NCBI RefSeq assembly: GCF_951229915.1
Contig: NZ_OX579588.1
Coordinates: 372,001-436,000, forward strand
From: Candidatus Ornithobacterium hominis
GTDB taxonomy: Bacteria; Bacteroidota; Bacteroidia; Flavobacteriales; Weeksellaceae
DNA length: 64,000 bases
Reading direction: 5' to 3'
The position numbers and the translations under genes are program-made. The notes beneath the pieces were generated by a model. That model had not been told where the DNA came from. It was given only the letters and a program-made list of their open reading frames with translations, and did not search any database. Below, piece after piece: positions 1 to 7,275 of this stretch. Numbering within the stretch: the stretch's first letter is position 1; each line of letters starts with the position of its first letter.

Positions 1-1435
1 GCTTGACTTGCCTTGGCAAAAAGTTTCTAAAGATAAATTAAACATCAACTACGCCAAGAAAATTTTAAACCAAGATCACTATGGCCTAGAGAAAGTCAAA
101 GAGCGAATTTTGGAATATTTGGCAGTATTGAAATTAAAAGGAGACATGAAGTCGCCAATTCTATGCCTGTACGGCCCACCTGGTGTAGGGAAGACTTCAC
201 TCGGTAAATCCATTGCACGGGCGCTCCAGCGCGAGTACCAGCGCATGTCGCTAGGGGGGGTACATGATGAGTCAGAAATTCGTGGTCACCGCAAAACTTA
301 CATTGGAGCAATGCCAGGGCGAATTTTACAAAACATCAAAAGAGCTGGCGTTTCAAACCCCGTTTTTGTGTTAGATGAAATTGATAAACTCGGGCGTAGT
401 AATCAGGGCGACCCAACTTCTGCCATGCTAGAAGTTCTAGACCCAGAGCAGAACACGACATTTCATGATAATTATTTAGATCAGGCTTACGATTTGTCTA
501 ACGTCATGTTCATTGCCACGGCTAATGATATTTCAAACATTCCGGCTCCACTGCGAGACCGAATGGAAATGGTGCAAGTCAATGGCTACACCGTTGAGGA
601 AAAAGTGCAAATTGCTAAAAAACATCTGTTGCCCAAGCAGCTAGAAGATCATGGTTTGGCGAAAGATTTCATCAAGATAGGGAAGAAGGAGTTAACCTTT
701 TTGGTAGATGGGTACACACGAGAGTCTGGTGTGCGTATGCTAGATAAAAAGATAGCTTCGCTGGCACGTTTCATTGCCAAGGATGTCGCAATGGAGAAAG
801 ATGTTGACCCTAAATTGACGAGAGAAAAAATAGAGGAAATTTTAGGCCCCCCGCAGGAGTCTAATAAATATGAAAATAATGATGTTCCTGGGGTTGTAAC
901 CGGGCTGGCTTGGACGAGCGTGGGCGGAGATATTTTATTCATCGAATCCATTTTATCAAAAGGAAAGGGAAATCTGTCTATGACGGGGAATTTGGGTAAA
1001 GTCATGAAAGAATCAGCTCAAATTGCTTTAGAATACGTGAAAGCTAATCACGAAAGCTTTGATATTCCGCTGCAAAAAATAGAAGAGAGCAACGTGCACA
1101 TTCATGTTCCAGAGGGTGCTGTACCCAAAGATGGTCCTTCGGCCGGAATCACAATGCTTACAAGTATTGTGAGTACATTCACCCGCAGAAAAGTTAAAAA
1201 AAATATTGCGATGACAGGCGAAATCACATTGCGGGGGAAGGTTTTGCCAGTGGGGGGAATCAAAGAGAAAATTCTAGCAGCAAAACGCGCAGGAATCAAA
1301 GAAATTATTTTGTGTGAACAAAATCAAAAAGACGTTCAAGAAATAAATGAACAGTATTTAACGGGTTTGAAATTTCATTTCGTAAACCGAATGGAAGAAG
1401 TTTTGGAAATTGCTCTACTGAAAACAAAGGCATAA
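1..1435 (+). CDS. lon: ATP-dependent Lon protease, C-terminal part (5' end outside window)
   Basis: This is the 3' part of the cytosolic AAA+ serine protease Lon, which degrades misfolded and regulatory proteins. The reading frame is open to the left edge. The first bases read LDLPW, the usual lead-in to the Lon ATPase domain, so the N-terminal substrate-binding domain lies outside. Numbered from base 8, Walker A GPPGVGKT is at residues 56-63, followed by a Walker B VLDEIDK. The protease domain has the catalytic serine in PKDGPSAG (Ser378) and the catalytic lysine in GGIKEK (Lys419). Both active centres are intact. The gene converges on pruA across a shared terminator. Confidence 0.97.
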   Translation, partial: LDLPWQKVSKDKLNINYAKKILNQDHYGLEKVKERILEYLAVLKLKGDMKSPILCLYGPPGVGKTSLGKSIARALQREYQRMSLGGVHDESEIRGHRKTYIGAMPGRILQNIKRAGVSNPVFVLDEIDKLGRSNQGDPTSAMLEVLDPEQNTTFHDNYLDQAYDLSNVMFIATANDISNIPAPLRDRMEMVQVNGYTVEEKVQIAKKHLLPKQLEDHGLAKDFIKIGKKELTFLVDGYTRESGVRMLDKKIASLARFIAKDVAMEKDVDPKLTREKIEEILGPPQESNKYENNDVPGVVTGLAWTSVGGDILFIESILSKGKGNLSMTGNLGKVMKESAQIALEYVKANHESFDIPLQKIEESNVHIHVPEGAVPKDGPSAGITMLTSIVSTFTRRKVKKNIAMTGEITLRGKVLPVGGIKEKILAAKRAGIKEIILCEQNQKDVQEINEQYLTGLKFHFVNRMEEVLEIALLKTKA

Positions 1436-1450
1436 ACAAAAATATAAACA

Positions 1451-1482
1451 AAAAAACCACCTCAAAAAAAGGTGGTTTTTTT
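1451..1482. terminator. Bidirectional intrinsic terminator between lon and pruA
   Basis: CCACC (1457-1461) pairs with GGTGG (1471-1475). The stem is flanked by A6 on the left and T6-7 on the right, so it can end transcripts from both convergent genes. A copy of the dispersed palindrome follows directly at 1490-1511. Confidence 0.85.
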
Positions 1483-1489
1483 AGAATAA

Positions 1490-1511
1490 TTTTTTAAGCC
1501 TTTAAAAAAAA
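1490..1511 (+). repeat. Dispersed AAGCCTT palindrome, intergenic copy
   Basis: TTTTTTAAGCCTTTAAAAAA lies between the lon/pruA terminator and the pruA stop. It is one of about 30 copies in the window (see findings). The central base of the palindrome is C on the plus strand. Confidence 0.6.
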
Positions 1512-1519
1512 TATTAGTA

Positions 1520-3151
1520 TTAGTCTTCGTCTAAAAACGAATAACGATAATCTTTTGGTGGAACAAAATTTTCTTTAATCAAGCGTGGAGATAACCAACG
1601 CAACAGATTTTGTGCAGACCCCGCTTTATCATTTGTACCAGAAGCTCTAGCTCCGCCAAAAGGTTGTTGCCCCACCACGGCTCCAGTCGGTTTATCATTG
1701 ATGTAGAAATTACCCGCAGCGTTCACCAATTTATCCGTAGCTTTTTTGATAACATACCTATCTTGCGCAAAGATAGCTCCCGTCAGAGCATACACAGAGG
1801 TGGCATCCACCGTATCCAGCGTTTCTTCCCATTGCTCATCCTCATAAACATAAACCGTCAACACAGGGCCGAAGATTTCCTCACACATAGACTCATACTT
1901 AGGTTTTTTAGCCAAAATCACAGTCGGTTCAATAAAGTAACCTTTGCTATCATCACAATTTCCACCAAAAATAACTTCAGAATCAGCACTTTCTTTAGCC
2001 CTATCAATATAGCCTTTAATTTTATCAAAAGATTCTTTGCTGATAACGGCATTCACAAAATTGGTGAAATCTCTCGGGTCACCTACTTTGATTTCATTCA
2101 AATCCTCTTGCATGTACTCTTTCACTTCCTCCCACATACTTTGCGGAACATAGGCTCTAGAGGCCGCAGAACATTTTTGCCCTTGATATTCAAAAGCACC
2201 ACGGGTCATAGCCGTTGCCAAAGCCTTCCTATCCGCCGTTGGATGAGCCCAAATGAAATCCTTTCCACCGGTTTCGCCTACAATTTTCGGGTAGCTTTTA
2301 TAGATGCCGATATTATCACCGATTTTTTTCCAGAATTGGTGGAAAACAGCCGTAGAACCCGTGAAGTGAACCCCAGCAAAATCCGGGTGATTAAAGCATT
2401 CTTCTGTAATTTCTGCCGCACTACCTTGAATCATATTGATGACCCCATCTGGCACACCAGCTTCCCTAAAAACTTCCATCAAAACACCGGCACTCAGCAT
2501 TTGCTTATTACTTGGTTTCCAGACTACAACATTCCCCAGCATAGCCATGCAAGTAGGCAAATTACCAGAAATCGCAGTAAAGTTAAACGGCGTAACAGCA
2601 TACAAGAAACCCTCTAGTGGCCTATATTCCACACGATTCCAGATGGCCCCTTCAGTAATGGGTTGTTCAGCATAAATTTCAGTCATAAACTGGACGTTAA
2701 ATCTCAAGAAATCAATCAACTCACAAGCAGAATCAATCTCAGCCTGCATAGCATTTTTCCCTTGCCCAATCATGGTAGCCGCATTCATTTTGTCGCGGTA
2801 TGGCCCGGCAATCAAATCAGCAGCCTTCAAGAAGATAGAAGCACGATGCTCCCACGGCAGGTTAGCCCATTCTTCCCTCGCCTCCAAAGCCGAAGCAATC
2901 GCTTGTTTCACGTGGCTCGCATCCCCTTTGTAGAAATGCCCTACAACCTTCTGGTGGTCATGTGGAGGGCGAATATCTACGCTATTACCTGTGGTAACAT
3001 CTTGGTTCCCAATCCTCATTGGCACTTCCGTTACTTGGTTGTACATTTCGTCGTAAGCCGCCTGCAGAGAAGCTCTCTCAGGAGAACCCGGAGCATAAGA
3101 CAAAACAGGTTCGTTCACTGCATAAGGCACATTATAAATTCCTTTTGGCAT
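1520..3151 (-). CDS. pruA: Delta-1-pyrroline-5-carboxylate dehydrogenase
   Basis: A 543-residue aldehyde dehydrogenase that oxidises glutamate semialdehyde (pyrroline-5-carboxylate) to glutamate, the second step of proline degradation. ALDH landmarks are present: the general-base glutamate in GETGGKD (Glu293) and the catalytic cysteine in GQKCSAAS (Cys327). The length and the N-terminus starting near PKGIYNVP fit the stand-alone Bacteroidota and eukaryote-like P5CDH class, not the bifunctional PutA. It is monocistronic. A TAACTTTG -10-type box lies about 36 bases upstream of the ATG. No proline dehydrogenase gene is in the window. Confidence 0.95.
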   Translation of the reverse strand: MPKGIYNVPYAVNEPVLSYAPGSPERASLQAAYDEMYNQVTEVPMRIGNQDVTTGNSVDIRPPHDHQKVVGHFYKGDASHVKQAIASALEAREEWANLPWEHRASIFLKAADLIAGPYRDKMNAATMIGQGKNAMQAEIDSACELIDFLRFNVQFMTEIYAEQPITEGAIWNRVEYRPLEGFLYAVTPFNFTAISGNLPTCMAMLGNVVVWKPSNKQMLSAGVLMEVFREAGVPDGVINMIQGSAAEITEECFNHPDFAGVHFTGSTAVFHQFWKKIGDNIGIYKSYPKIVGETGGKDFIWAHPTADRKALATAMTRGAFEYQGQKCSAASRAYVPQSMWEEVKEYMQEDLNEIKVGDPRDFTNFVNAVISKESFDKIKGYIDRAKESADSEVIFGGNCDDSKGYFIEPTVILAKKPKYESMCEEIFGPVLTVYVYEDEQWEETLDTVDATSVYALTGAIFAQDRYVIKKATDKLVNAAGNFYINDKPTGAVVGQQPFGGARASGTNDKAGSAQNLLRWLSPRLIKENFVPPKDYRYSFLDED

Positions 3152-3186
3152 AATATAATTTAATTTTATGATTTATTGATGTTTCC

Positions 3187-3194
3187 CAAAGTTA
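3187..3194 (-). promoter_or_regulatory. Probable pruA -7 box
   Basis: On the minus strand this reads TAACTTTG, a perfect match to the Bacteroidota -7 consensus TAnnTTTG, about 36 bases before the pruA ATG. No well-spaced TTTG -33 element was found. Confidence 0.5.
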
Positions 3195-3253
3195 CTAAAA
3201 ATCAATGAAAATTTTATAATTCAACCAAAAAAAGCCAAAAAACGCCAATTCTC

Positions 3254-3283
3254 AAAAATTTCTAAAGCCTTTAAAAATTTTTT
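3254..3283 (+). repeat. Dispersed AAGCCTT palindrome, intergenic copy
   Basis: TCTAAAGCCTTTAAAAATTT is the TCTAAAG variant of the dispersed element. It lies between the divergent pruA and FISUMP promoters. Confidence 0.55.
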
Positions 3284-3312
3284 CTCACCTCCCCAGCCTC
3301 AAAAAAAATAAA

Positions 3313-3344
3313 TTTGCATAATTCAAAAACGTAAAATACATTTG
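3313..3344 (+). promoter_or_regulatory. Strong Bacteroidota-type promoter for the FISUMP leader
   Basis: TTTG at 3313-3316, a 20-base gap, then TACATTTG at 3337-3344. This matches both elements of the Bacteroidota housekeeping promoter. Transcription would begin near 3351, giving a leader of about 370 bases before the ATG at 3720. No better promoter was seen closer to the gene. Confidence 0.65.
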
Positions 3345-3412
3345 TGGGCAGGTTGAGAGAAGAGAAAAATCTCAACGAAAATTTTAACAAAAAAATAACG
3401 AAATTTTAACAA

Positions 3413-3478
3413 ATGAAATTTGTGAGTTTCAAAATAAAGTGTAAACACACACACACACACACACAAGTAATGAGCTAA
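3413..3478 (+). other. Possible 21-codon leader peptide containing the AC repeat
   Basis: ATG at 3413 opens a short frame that ends at TAA 3476-3478. The AC repeat is read as alternating His and Thr codons. The frame lies between the promoter at 3313-3344 and two terminator-like hairpins, the layout of a transcription-attenuation leader peptide. A change of one AC unit would shift the frame. There is no homology evidence, and it may be a chance frame in a repeat. Confidence 0.3.
3445..3464 (+). repeat. (AC)10 dinucleotide microsatellite
   Basis: Ten uninterrupted AC units lie in the transcribed leader of the FISUMP gene. Dinucleotide tracts of this length are prone to slipped-strand mispairing and are the usual substrate of phase variation. 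No other dinucleotide tract of this length was noticed in the window. Confidence 0.9.
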
Positions 3479-3635
3479 ACAACTCATTATCAATAACTTA
3501 TGATAATTTATTGCTTCCTCGCGGGAGCGAACCGCAAAGCCGTGCAAGAAAATCTTGTGCGGTTTTTCTATTTTCACCTGTGTGAAAGTAGTAATTTCTT
3601 CAAAAAGAAGAGCCTCACGGGTTGGGGCTCTTTCT
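3469..3635 (+). promoter_or_regulatory. Highly structured leader RNA with two terminator-like hairpins
   Basis: Several hairpins follow one another: AATGAG/CTCATT (3469-3488); AACCGCA/TGCGGTT with an inner CAAGA/TCTTG, followed by T5 (3530-3567); TTTCAC/GTGAAA (3572-3587); and AGAGCC/GGCTCT followed by TTTCT (3609-3635). The second and fourth look like intrinsic terminators but have no upstream gene to terminate. They may attenuate transcription into the gene at 3720. No known riboswitch family was recognised with confidence. Confidence 0.45.
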
Positions 3636-3719
3636 AAATGAAGAAGCAAAAAAAAACAGCAAAAATTTAATCAAGAAAAGAATAAATCAATAAAATATTA
3701 ACCAAAAAAATTAAAACAA

Positions 3720-5432
3720 ATGAAGAAATTATTACTTTCTTTCGTTGTATTGCCAGGGGCTTTAGCCACCGCTCAGGTAGGCGTTAATACAGACCAGCCA
3801 AGTGGCACTTTTGATGCTGCTTATATAAATCCTCAGGAAGCCCCTGCGGGTACAAAATGGGCAAACCCAGCAACACCTCAGGGCGTTCACTTCCCGAATG
3901 TTAGCACAGAACAGCGCTTGAAATTTGAAGATGTGAGAGAAGGAATGATGATTTATAATACCGATAAGAAGTGCCTTGAGATGTACCTTGGGGACGAAAG
4001 CGGTGCCCACCAATGGGAATGCATCCCCAATGTAGGGAACAAATCAACACAAAGCGTATCAGTATCGCCAGCAAGGTTCAGCGGGCAATTTATAGGAGGA
4101 GTGCCATTAGCAGGCGCCAGCGTAAGTTTCACCATTACCAACAATGGATTCTCTCCCATTAGCGTTGACTTCTCTGATGCCGTTACGGTAGAAAATGAAG
4201 GGAGAAATATAACAGTAAATGGCGAAGCCAACAAAAGCGTTAGCCTAAAAGGAGGCGCAAAAAAAACCTTGACGTATACGCTTAGCGGGACGCCACAGGC
4301 AGGTACGCTTACGGCTATATTCAACAAATTAAGATTAAGTGCAGAGCAGCAATTAACGGTAGACAAAGGAAAGGCAAACCTGCAAAACCAAGAGCATTAT
4401 ATCGTGTCGCTTGCCTATGATGGCACGACCATACAAGGTTATATAGACAATAACACTAGCATCAAAATACCTTACACTGGTGGAAAAGGAAGTTATGATG
4501 CTGTCGTAAACATTCCCCCAACCACCGCCGCAGGGCAAGATAGCGACATTAACAAAATCACGCTTAGTATCCCAGCAGGGAACTTTTCAGCGCGAGGCGA
4601 GTTGACTGCGACGCTAAACGTAGAAGGAAATGGGAGTTACCAAGTTAAGCAGATGCCGGCAGGGGAAAGTTACGTCATTGCAACTTATGATATTGATATG
4701 AACGGGAGCAAATCCCAAGTGACCATCAAAGGAATAGGCGGTATCCCAGACAGGAAGTTTAAAGAAGATTCACGCTACAAGTTTATTTACTTGCCCGTTA
4801 CCGTTACAGGAGCAAATGGTTATAATAAGACATGGCTCAATTACAACTTAGGAGCAGAATTTGCCAAACTAGGAGAAAACTTTAAGCCACTGCAGCAGTT
4901 GTTTGGCCAAGCTGCCCATGATGAAGGTAAAACCCACGGTTCATTATACCAATGGCAGAGAGCGAGTGATGGGCATGAGTTTAAGAATCAACCAACTACC
5001 GATGATAAAGCCAATACTTGGAGAGACGCAGGCTCTTCAGCAGGGAAGTTTATTAAAGGAAGCTCTAACTGGGTAAGGAATGGTGAAGGTGCATCAGGTG
5101 CAAATTTAGAGTTGTGGAGAGCAGGAAGAGATAACAACCCTTGCCCGTCAGGTTACCATGTTCCGACTGTGGAGGAGTGGAATCAATTACTCTATGCTGT
5201 AGGAAGAGGAAGTCAAATGTGGAGTCAAAATAAGTTACCAAACCTTGCAGCTGCTGGCTACCATCGCTATAACAATGGTTCGCTGAGCAACAAGGGTTCT
5301 AGCGGGTACTACTGGAGTAGCTCTGCTAGCTACAGTTTCTACGCTCACTACATGAACTTCGGCAGTGGCCGCAGCAGTACGTTCGGCGACGACCGAGCTC
5401 GCGGGCATAGCGTGCGTTGTATTAAAGATTAA
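3720..5432 (+). CDS. Secreted FISUMP-domain protein with a DGR-like variable C-terminus
   Basis: A 570-residue exported protein. Residues 1-19 form a Sec signal peptide (MKKLLLSF...ATAQ). The middle contains two or more beta-rich, Ig-like stretches (about residues 100-350). From W372 (WLNYNLGAEF) to the end it is a Fibrobacter succinogenes major paralogous (FISUMP) domain, with its signature NPCPSGYHVPTVEEW near residue 472 and ending in VRCIKD. The family is surface-associated and of unknown biochemical function; it is probably related to the C-type-lectin-like fold. The last 58 codons (5256-5432) differ in composition from the rest: 28 end in C and are of the AAC-derived kind (TAC, AGC, GGC, CGC, GAC, TTC, CAC), the pattern of a DGR variable region. 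No sorting domain was seen. A long structured leader with an (AC)10 tract precedes it. Confidence 0.85.
   Translation: MKKLLLSFVVLPGALATAQVGVNTDQPSGTFDAAYINPQEAPAGTKWANPATPQGVHFPNVSTEQRLKFEDVREGMMIYNTDKKCLEMYLGDESGAHQWECIPNVGNKSTQSVSVSPARFSGQFIGGVPLAGASVSFTITNNGFSPISVDFSDAVTVENEGRNITVNGEANKSVSLKGGAKKTLTYTLSGTPQAGTLTAIFNKLRLSAEQQLTVDKGKANLQNQEHYIVSLAYDGTTIQGYIDNNTSIKIPYTGGKGSYDAVVNIPPTTAAGQDSDINKITLSIPAGNFSARGELTATLNVEGNGSYQVKQMPAGESYVIATYDIDMNGSKSQVTIKGIGGIPDRKFKEDSRYKFIYLPVTVTGANGYNKTWLNYNLGAEFAKLGENFKPLQQLFGQAAHDEGKTHGSLYQWQRASDGHEFKNQPTTDDKANTWRDAGSSAGKFIKGSSNWVRNGEGASGANLELWRAGRDNNPCPSGYHVPTVEEWNQLLYAVGRGSQMWSQNKLPNLAAAGYHRYNNGSLSNKGSSGYYWSSSASYSFYAHYMNFGSGRSSTFGDDRARGHSVRCIKD
5256..5432 (+). 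other. Candidate DGR variable region (VR)
   Basis: In these 58 codons the FISUMP scaffold residues are kept (NNGSL, YWSSS, SVRC) with mixed third bases. The intervening positions are nearly all NNC codons, as expected when AAC codons of a template are mutated at adenines. This contrasts with the AT-ending codons of the flanking genes. No template repeat or reverse transcriptase was found in the window, so whether the region is active is unknown. Confidence 0.55.
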
Positions 5433-5439
5433 AGCTTTT

Positions 5440-5468
5440 TAGCCCTCCGTAAGGAGGGCTATTTTTTT
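5440..5468 (+). terminator. GC-rich hairpin and T tract after the FISUMP gene
   Basis: TAGCCCTCC (5440-5448), loop GTAA, GGAGGGCTA (5453-5461), then T7: a 9-bp stem with a four-base loop. It is a strong intrinsic terminator. Its size, four-base loop and position 8 bases after the stop also resemble the hairpin/cruciform that promotes retrohoming downstream of DGR variable regions. Confidence 0.85.
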
Positions 5469-5670
5469 ATAGCTTTTTTTAGTTTAATGCTTTTTATTCT
5501 AGCTAAATCAAAAGGCGTGAAGGGTTAATTATTTAAAAGTTTCAATTATTTAAAATGCACATTAAAATGCACAACGGGTCAAAAACATGATATTATCCTA
5601 AAATTTGTGATTACAAGAGAAAAAAATTAAATTTGAGAATTCATAAAAAACAATAGAAAATTAAAAAAGA

Positions 5671-7122
5671 ATGAAAAAAGTTACATTGTTTTTCCTGTTA
5701 TTAAACTCCTTTTTATTCTGGAGCTGTGCAACACAAAATTCAAATACCGCTAAGGCGACAGTAAATTCAAGCATGAATTTTAATGACTATGAAAGAAATG
5801 CTCTGGGGCAGATTGTAACCAAAGTACCCACAAGACCTGCAGGGCAAAAAGATGTTGTGGGCTTACGAGCACCTAAGCTAGAGACCGTACGCGTAGGTTT
5901 CATCGGCTTAGGAATGCGGGGGCCAGGTGCTGTAGAGCGATTCACGCATATCCCTGGGACTCAGATTGTTGCTTTGTGTGATATTGAGCCAAAGCGTGTA
6001 GAGAAAACACAAAGAATATTGACTAAAGCTGGCCTGCCAAAAGCCGCAGATTATTCTGGCAGTGCAGATGCTTGGAAAAAAATGGTGGAGCGAGATGATA
6101 TTGATTTAATTTACATCGTTACCGACTGGAGAACACATGCAGATATGGCTGTGTATGCAATGGAACAAGGAAAACATGTAGCTGTAGAGGTACCAGGAGC
6201 AATGACAATGAAGGATCTTTGGCGTTTGATTGATACTTCAGAAAAAACTCAAAAACATTGCATGATGTTAGAAAACTGTGTTTATGACTTCTTTGAATTA
6301 ACGACTTTGAATATGGCACAGCAAGGTGTTTTTGGAGAAGTTTTACATGCAGAAGGTGCTTATATTCATAATCTAGCAGACTTTTGGAAAGCTTATCACG
6401 ACAACTGGCGTTTAAAATTTAATAAAGATAACAGAGGAGACAATTACCCAACGCATGGCATGGGGCCAGCGGCACAACTTCTAGACATTCACCGTGGAGA
6501 TAAGATGAATTATTTGGTTTCAGTAGATACCAAGGCAGTGAACGGCCCTGAAGCTTGGAAGAGTGCTTATGGCGCAGCTCCAGATTATTTTGAGAATGGA
6601 GACCATACCATCACGATGATAAAGACTGAGAAGCAAAAAACCATCCAAATTCAGCACAATGTAGTGAATCCAAGACCTTACTCTAGAATGTACCAATTGA
6701 CGGGAACAAAAGGTTTTGCCAATAAATATCCTGTGTCAGGTTATGCGCTGGAGCCAGAGCAAGTTTCCTCTGATATAACGCCAGACCATGAAAACTTAAA
6801 TTCCCATGGTTTTGTACCTGAAAAAGTAAAAAATGCATTGATGGCAAAATATAAACACAGAATTCACAAAGAATTAGAAGAAAAAGCAAAGCAAGTAGGA
6901 GGCCACGGAGGGATGGATTTCATCATGGATTCCCGCTTGGTATATTGCTTACAAAATGGGCTGCCATTAGATATGGACGTTTATGATTTAGCGGAATGGA
7001 GTTGCTTGCCAGAGCTTTCTAAAATTTCTTTAGAAAACGGTAGCGCACCAGTTGTAATTCCTGACTTCACGAGAGGTCATTGGGATGATGTGAAAGGCTA
7101 CAGACACGCTTTTGTAGATTAA
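5671..7122 (+). CDS. GH109 family glycosidase (NAD-dependent alpha-N-acetylgalactosaminidase-like) lipoprotein
   Basis: A 483-residue lipoprotein with lipobox FWSC (Cys19). An N-terminal Rossmann fold carries GFIGLGMRG (76-84) and binds NAD. It belongs to the Gfo/Idh/MocA superfamily. The C-terminal part, with GGHGG (410-414) and DFTRGHW near the end, matches GH109, the glycosidases that use bound NAD+ in an oxidation-elimination mechanism. The founding member is the Elizabethkingia enzyme that removes terminal alpha-GalNAc (blood group A). Substrate specificity here is inferred from the family. The lipoprotein signal puts it in the envelope, where it could trim host or mucin O-glycans. It is monocistronic, with a terminator downstream. 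Confidence 0.88.
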   Translation: MKKVTLFFLLLNSFLFWSCATQNSNTAKATVNSSMNFNDYERNALGQIVTKVPTRPAGQKDVVGLRAPKLETVRVGFIGLGMRGPGAVERFTHIPGTQIVALCDIEPKRVEKTQRILTKAGLPKAADYSGSADAWKKMVERDDIDLIYIVTDWRTHADMAVYAMEQGKHVAVEVPGAMTMKDLWRLIDTSEKTQKHCMMLENCVYDFFELTTLNMAQQGVFGEVLHAEGAYIHNLADFWKAYHDNWRLKFNKDNRGDNYPTHGMGPAAQLLDIHRGDKMNYLVSVDTKAVNGPEAWKSAYGAAPDYFENGDHTITMIKTEKQKTIQIQHNVVNPRPYSRMYQLTGTKGFANKYPVSGYALEPEQVSSDITPDHENLNSHGFVPEKVKNALMAKYKHRIHKELEEKAKQVGGHGGMDFIMDSRLVYCLQNGLPLDMDVYDLAEWSCLPELSKISLENGSAPVVIPDFTRGHWDDVKGYRHAFVD

Positions 7123-7136
7123 TTTTCTTTTAAAAA

Positions 7137-7154
7137 AAATTAAGCCTTTAAAAA
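7137..7154 (+). repeat. Dispersed AAGCCTT palindrome, upstream of terminator
   Basis: AATTAAGCCTTTAAAAATCC abuts the 5' side of the GH109 terminator. A second copy abuts its 3' side. Confidence 0.5.
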
Positions 7155-7187
7155 TCCGTTAGAGTAATTTTCTAATGGATTTTTTTA
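7153..7187 (+). terminator. Terminator of the GH109 gene
   Basis: AATCCGTTAG (7153-7162) pairs with CTAATGGATT (7172-7181, one G-T pair), followed by a T tract. The T tract merges into a dispersed-palindrome copy at 7182-7204 (TTTTTTAAGCCTTAAAAAA). Confidence 0.8.
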
Positions 7188-7275
7188 AGCCTTAAAAAAT
7201 TTAAATCAGTTTACAAAAAAGTTAAAAAGCATCTATTTTACAGATATTAATTATATTTAATGCAAAATAAAACGA

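Noticed and set aside
1610..2617. A 335-codon plus-strand frame antisense to pruA
   Set aside because: pruA is unambiguous with intact catalytic residues; the opposite frame lacks any family signature.
3520..3570. Resemblance of the FISUMP leader (CGCAAAGCC) to a c-di-GMP (GEMM-I) riboswitch
   Set aside because: Only the short CGCAAAGCC string matches. The flanking helices and the tetraloop-receptor elements of GEMM-I are not recognisable.
3323..3649. A 108-codon minus-strand frame in the pruA-FISUMP spacer
   Set aside because: It reads the AC repeat as Cys/Val repeats, has no recognisable features and covers a region better explained as a leader RNA with its own promoter on the plus strand.
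5256..5432. Reading the FISUMP C-terminus as recent horizontal transfer because of its higher GC
   Set aside because: The change affects chiefly NNC codons at variable positions within an otherwise native gene, which fits adenine-directed mutagenesis better than import of foreign DNA.
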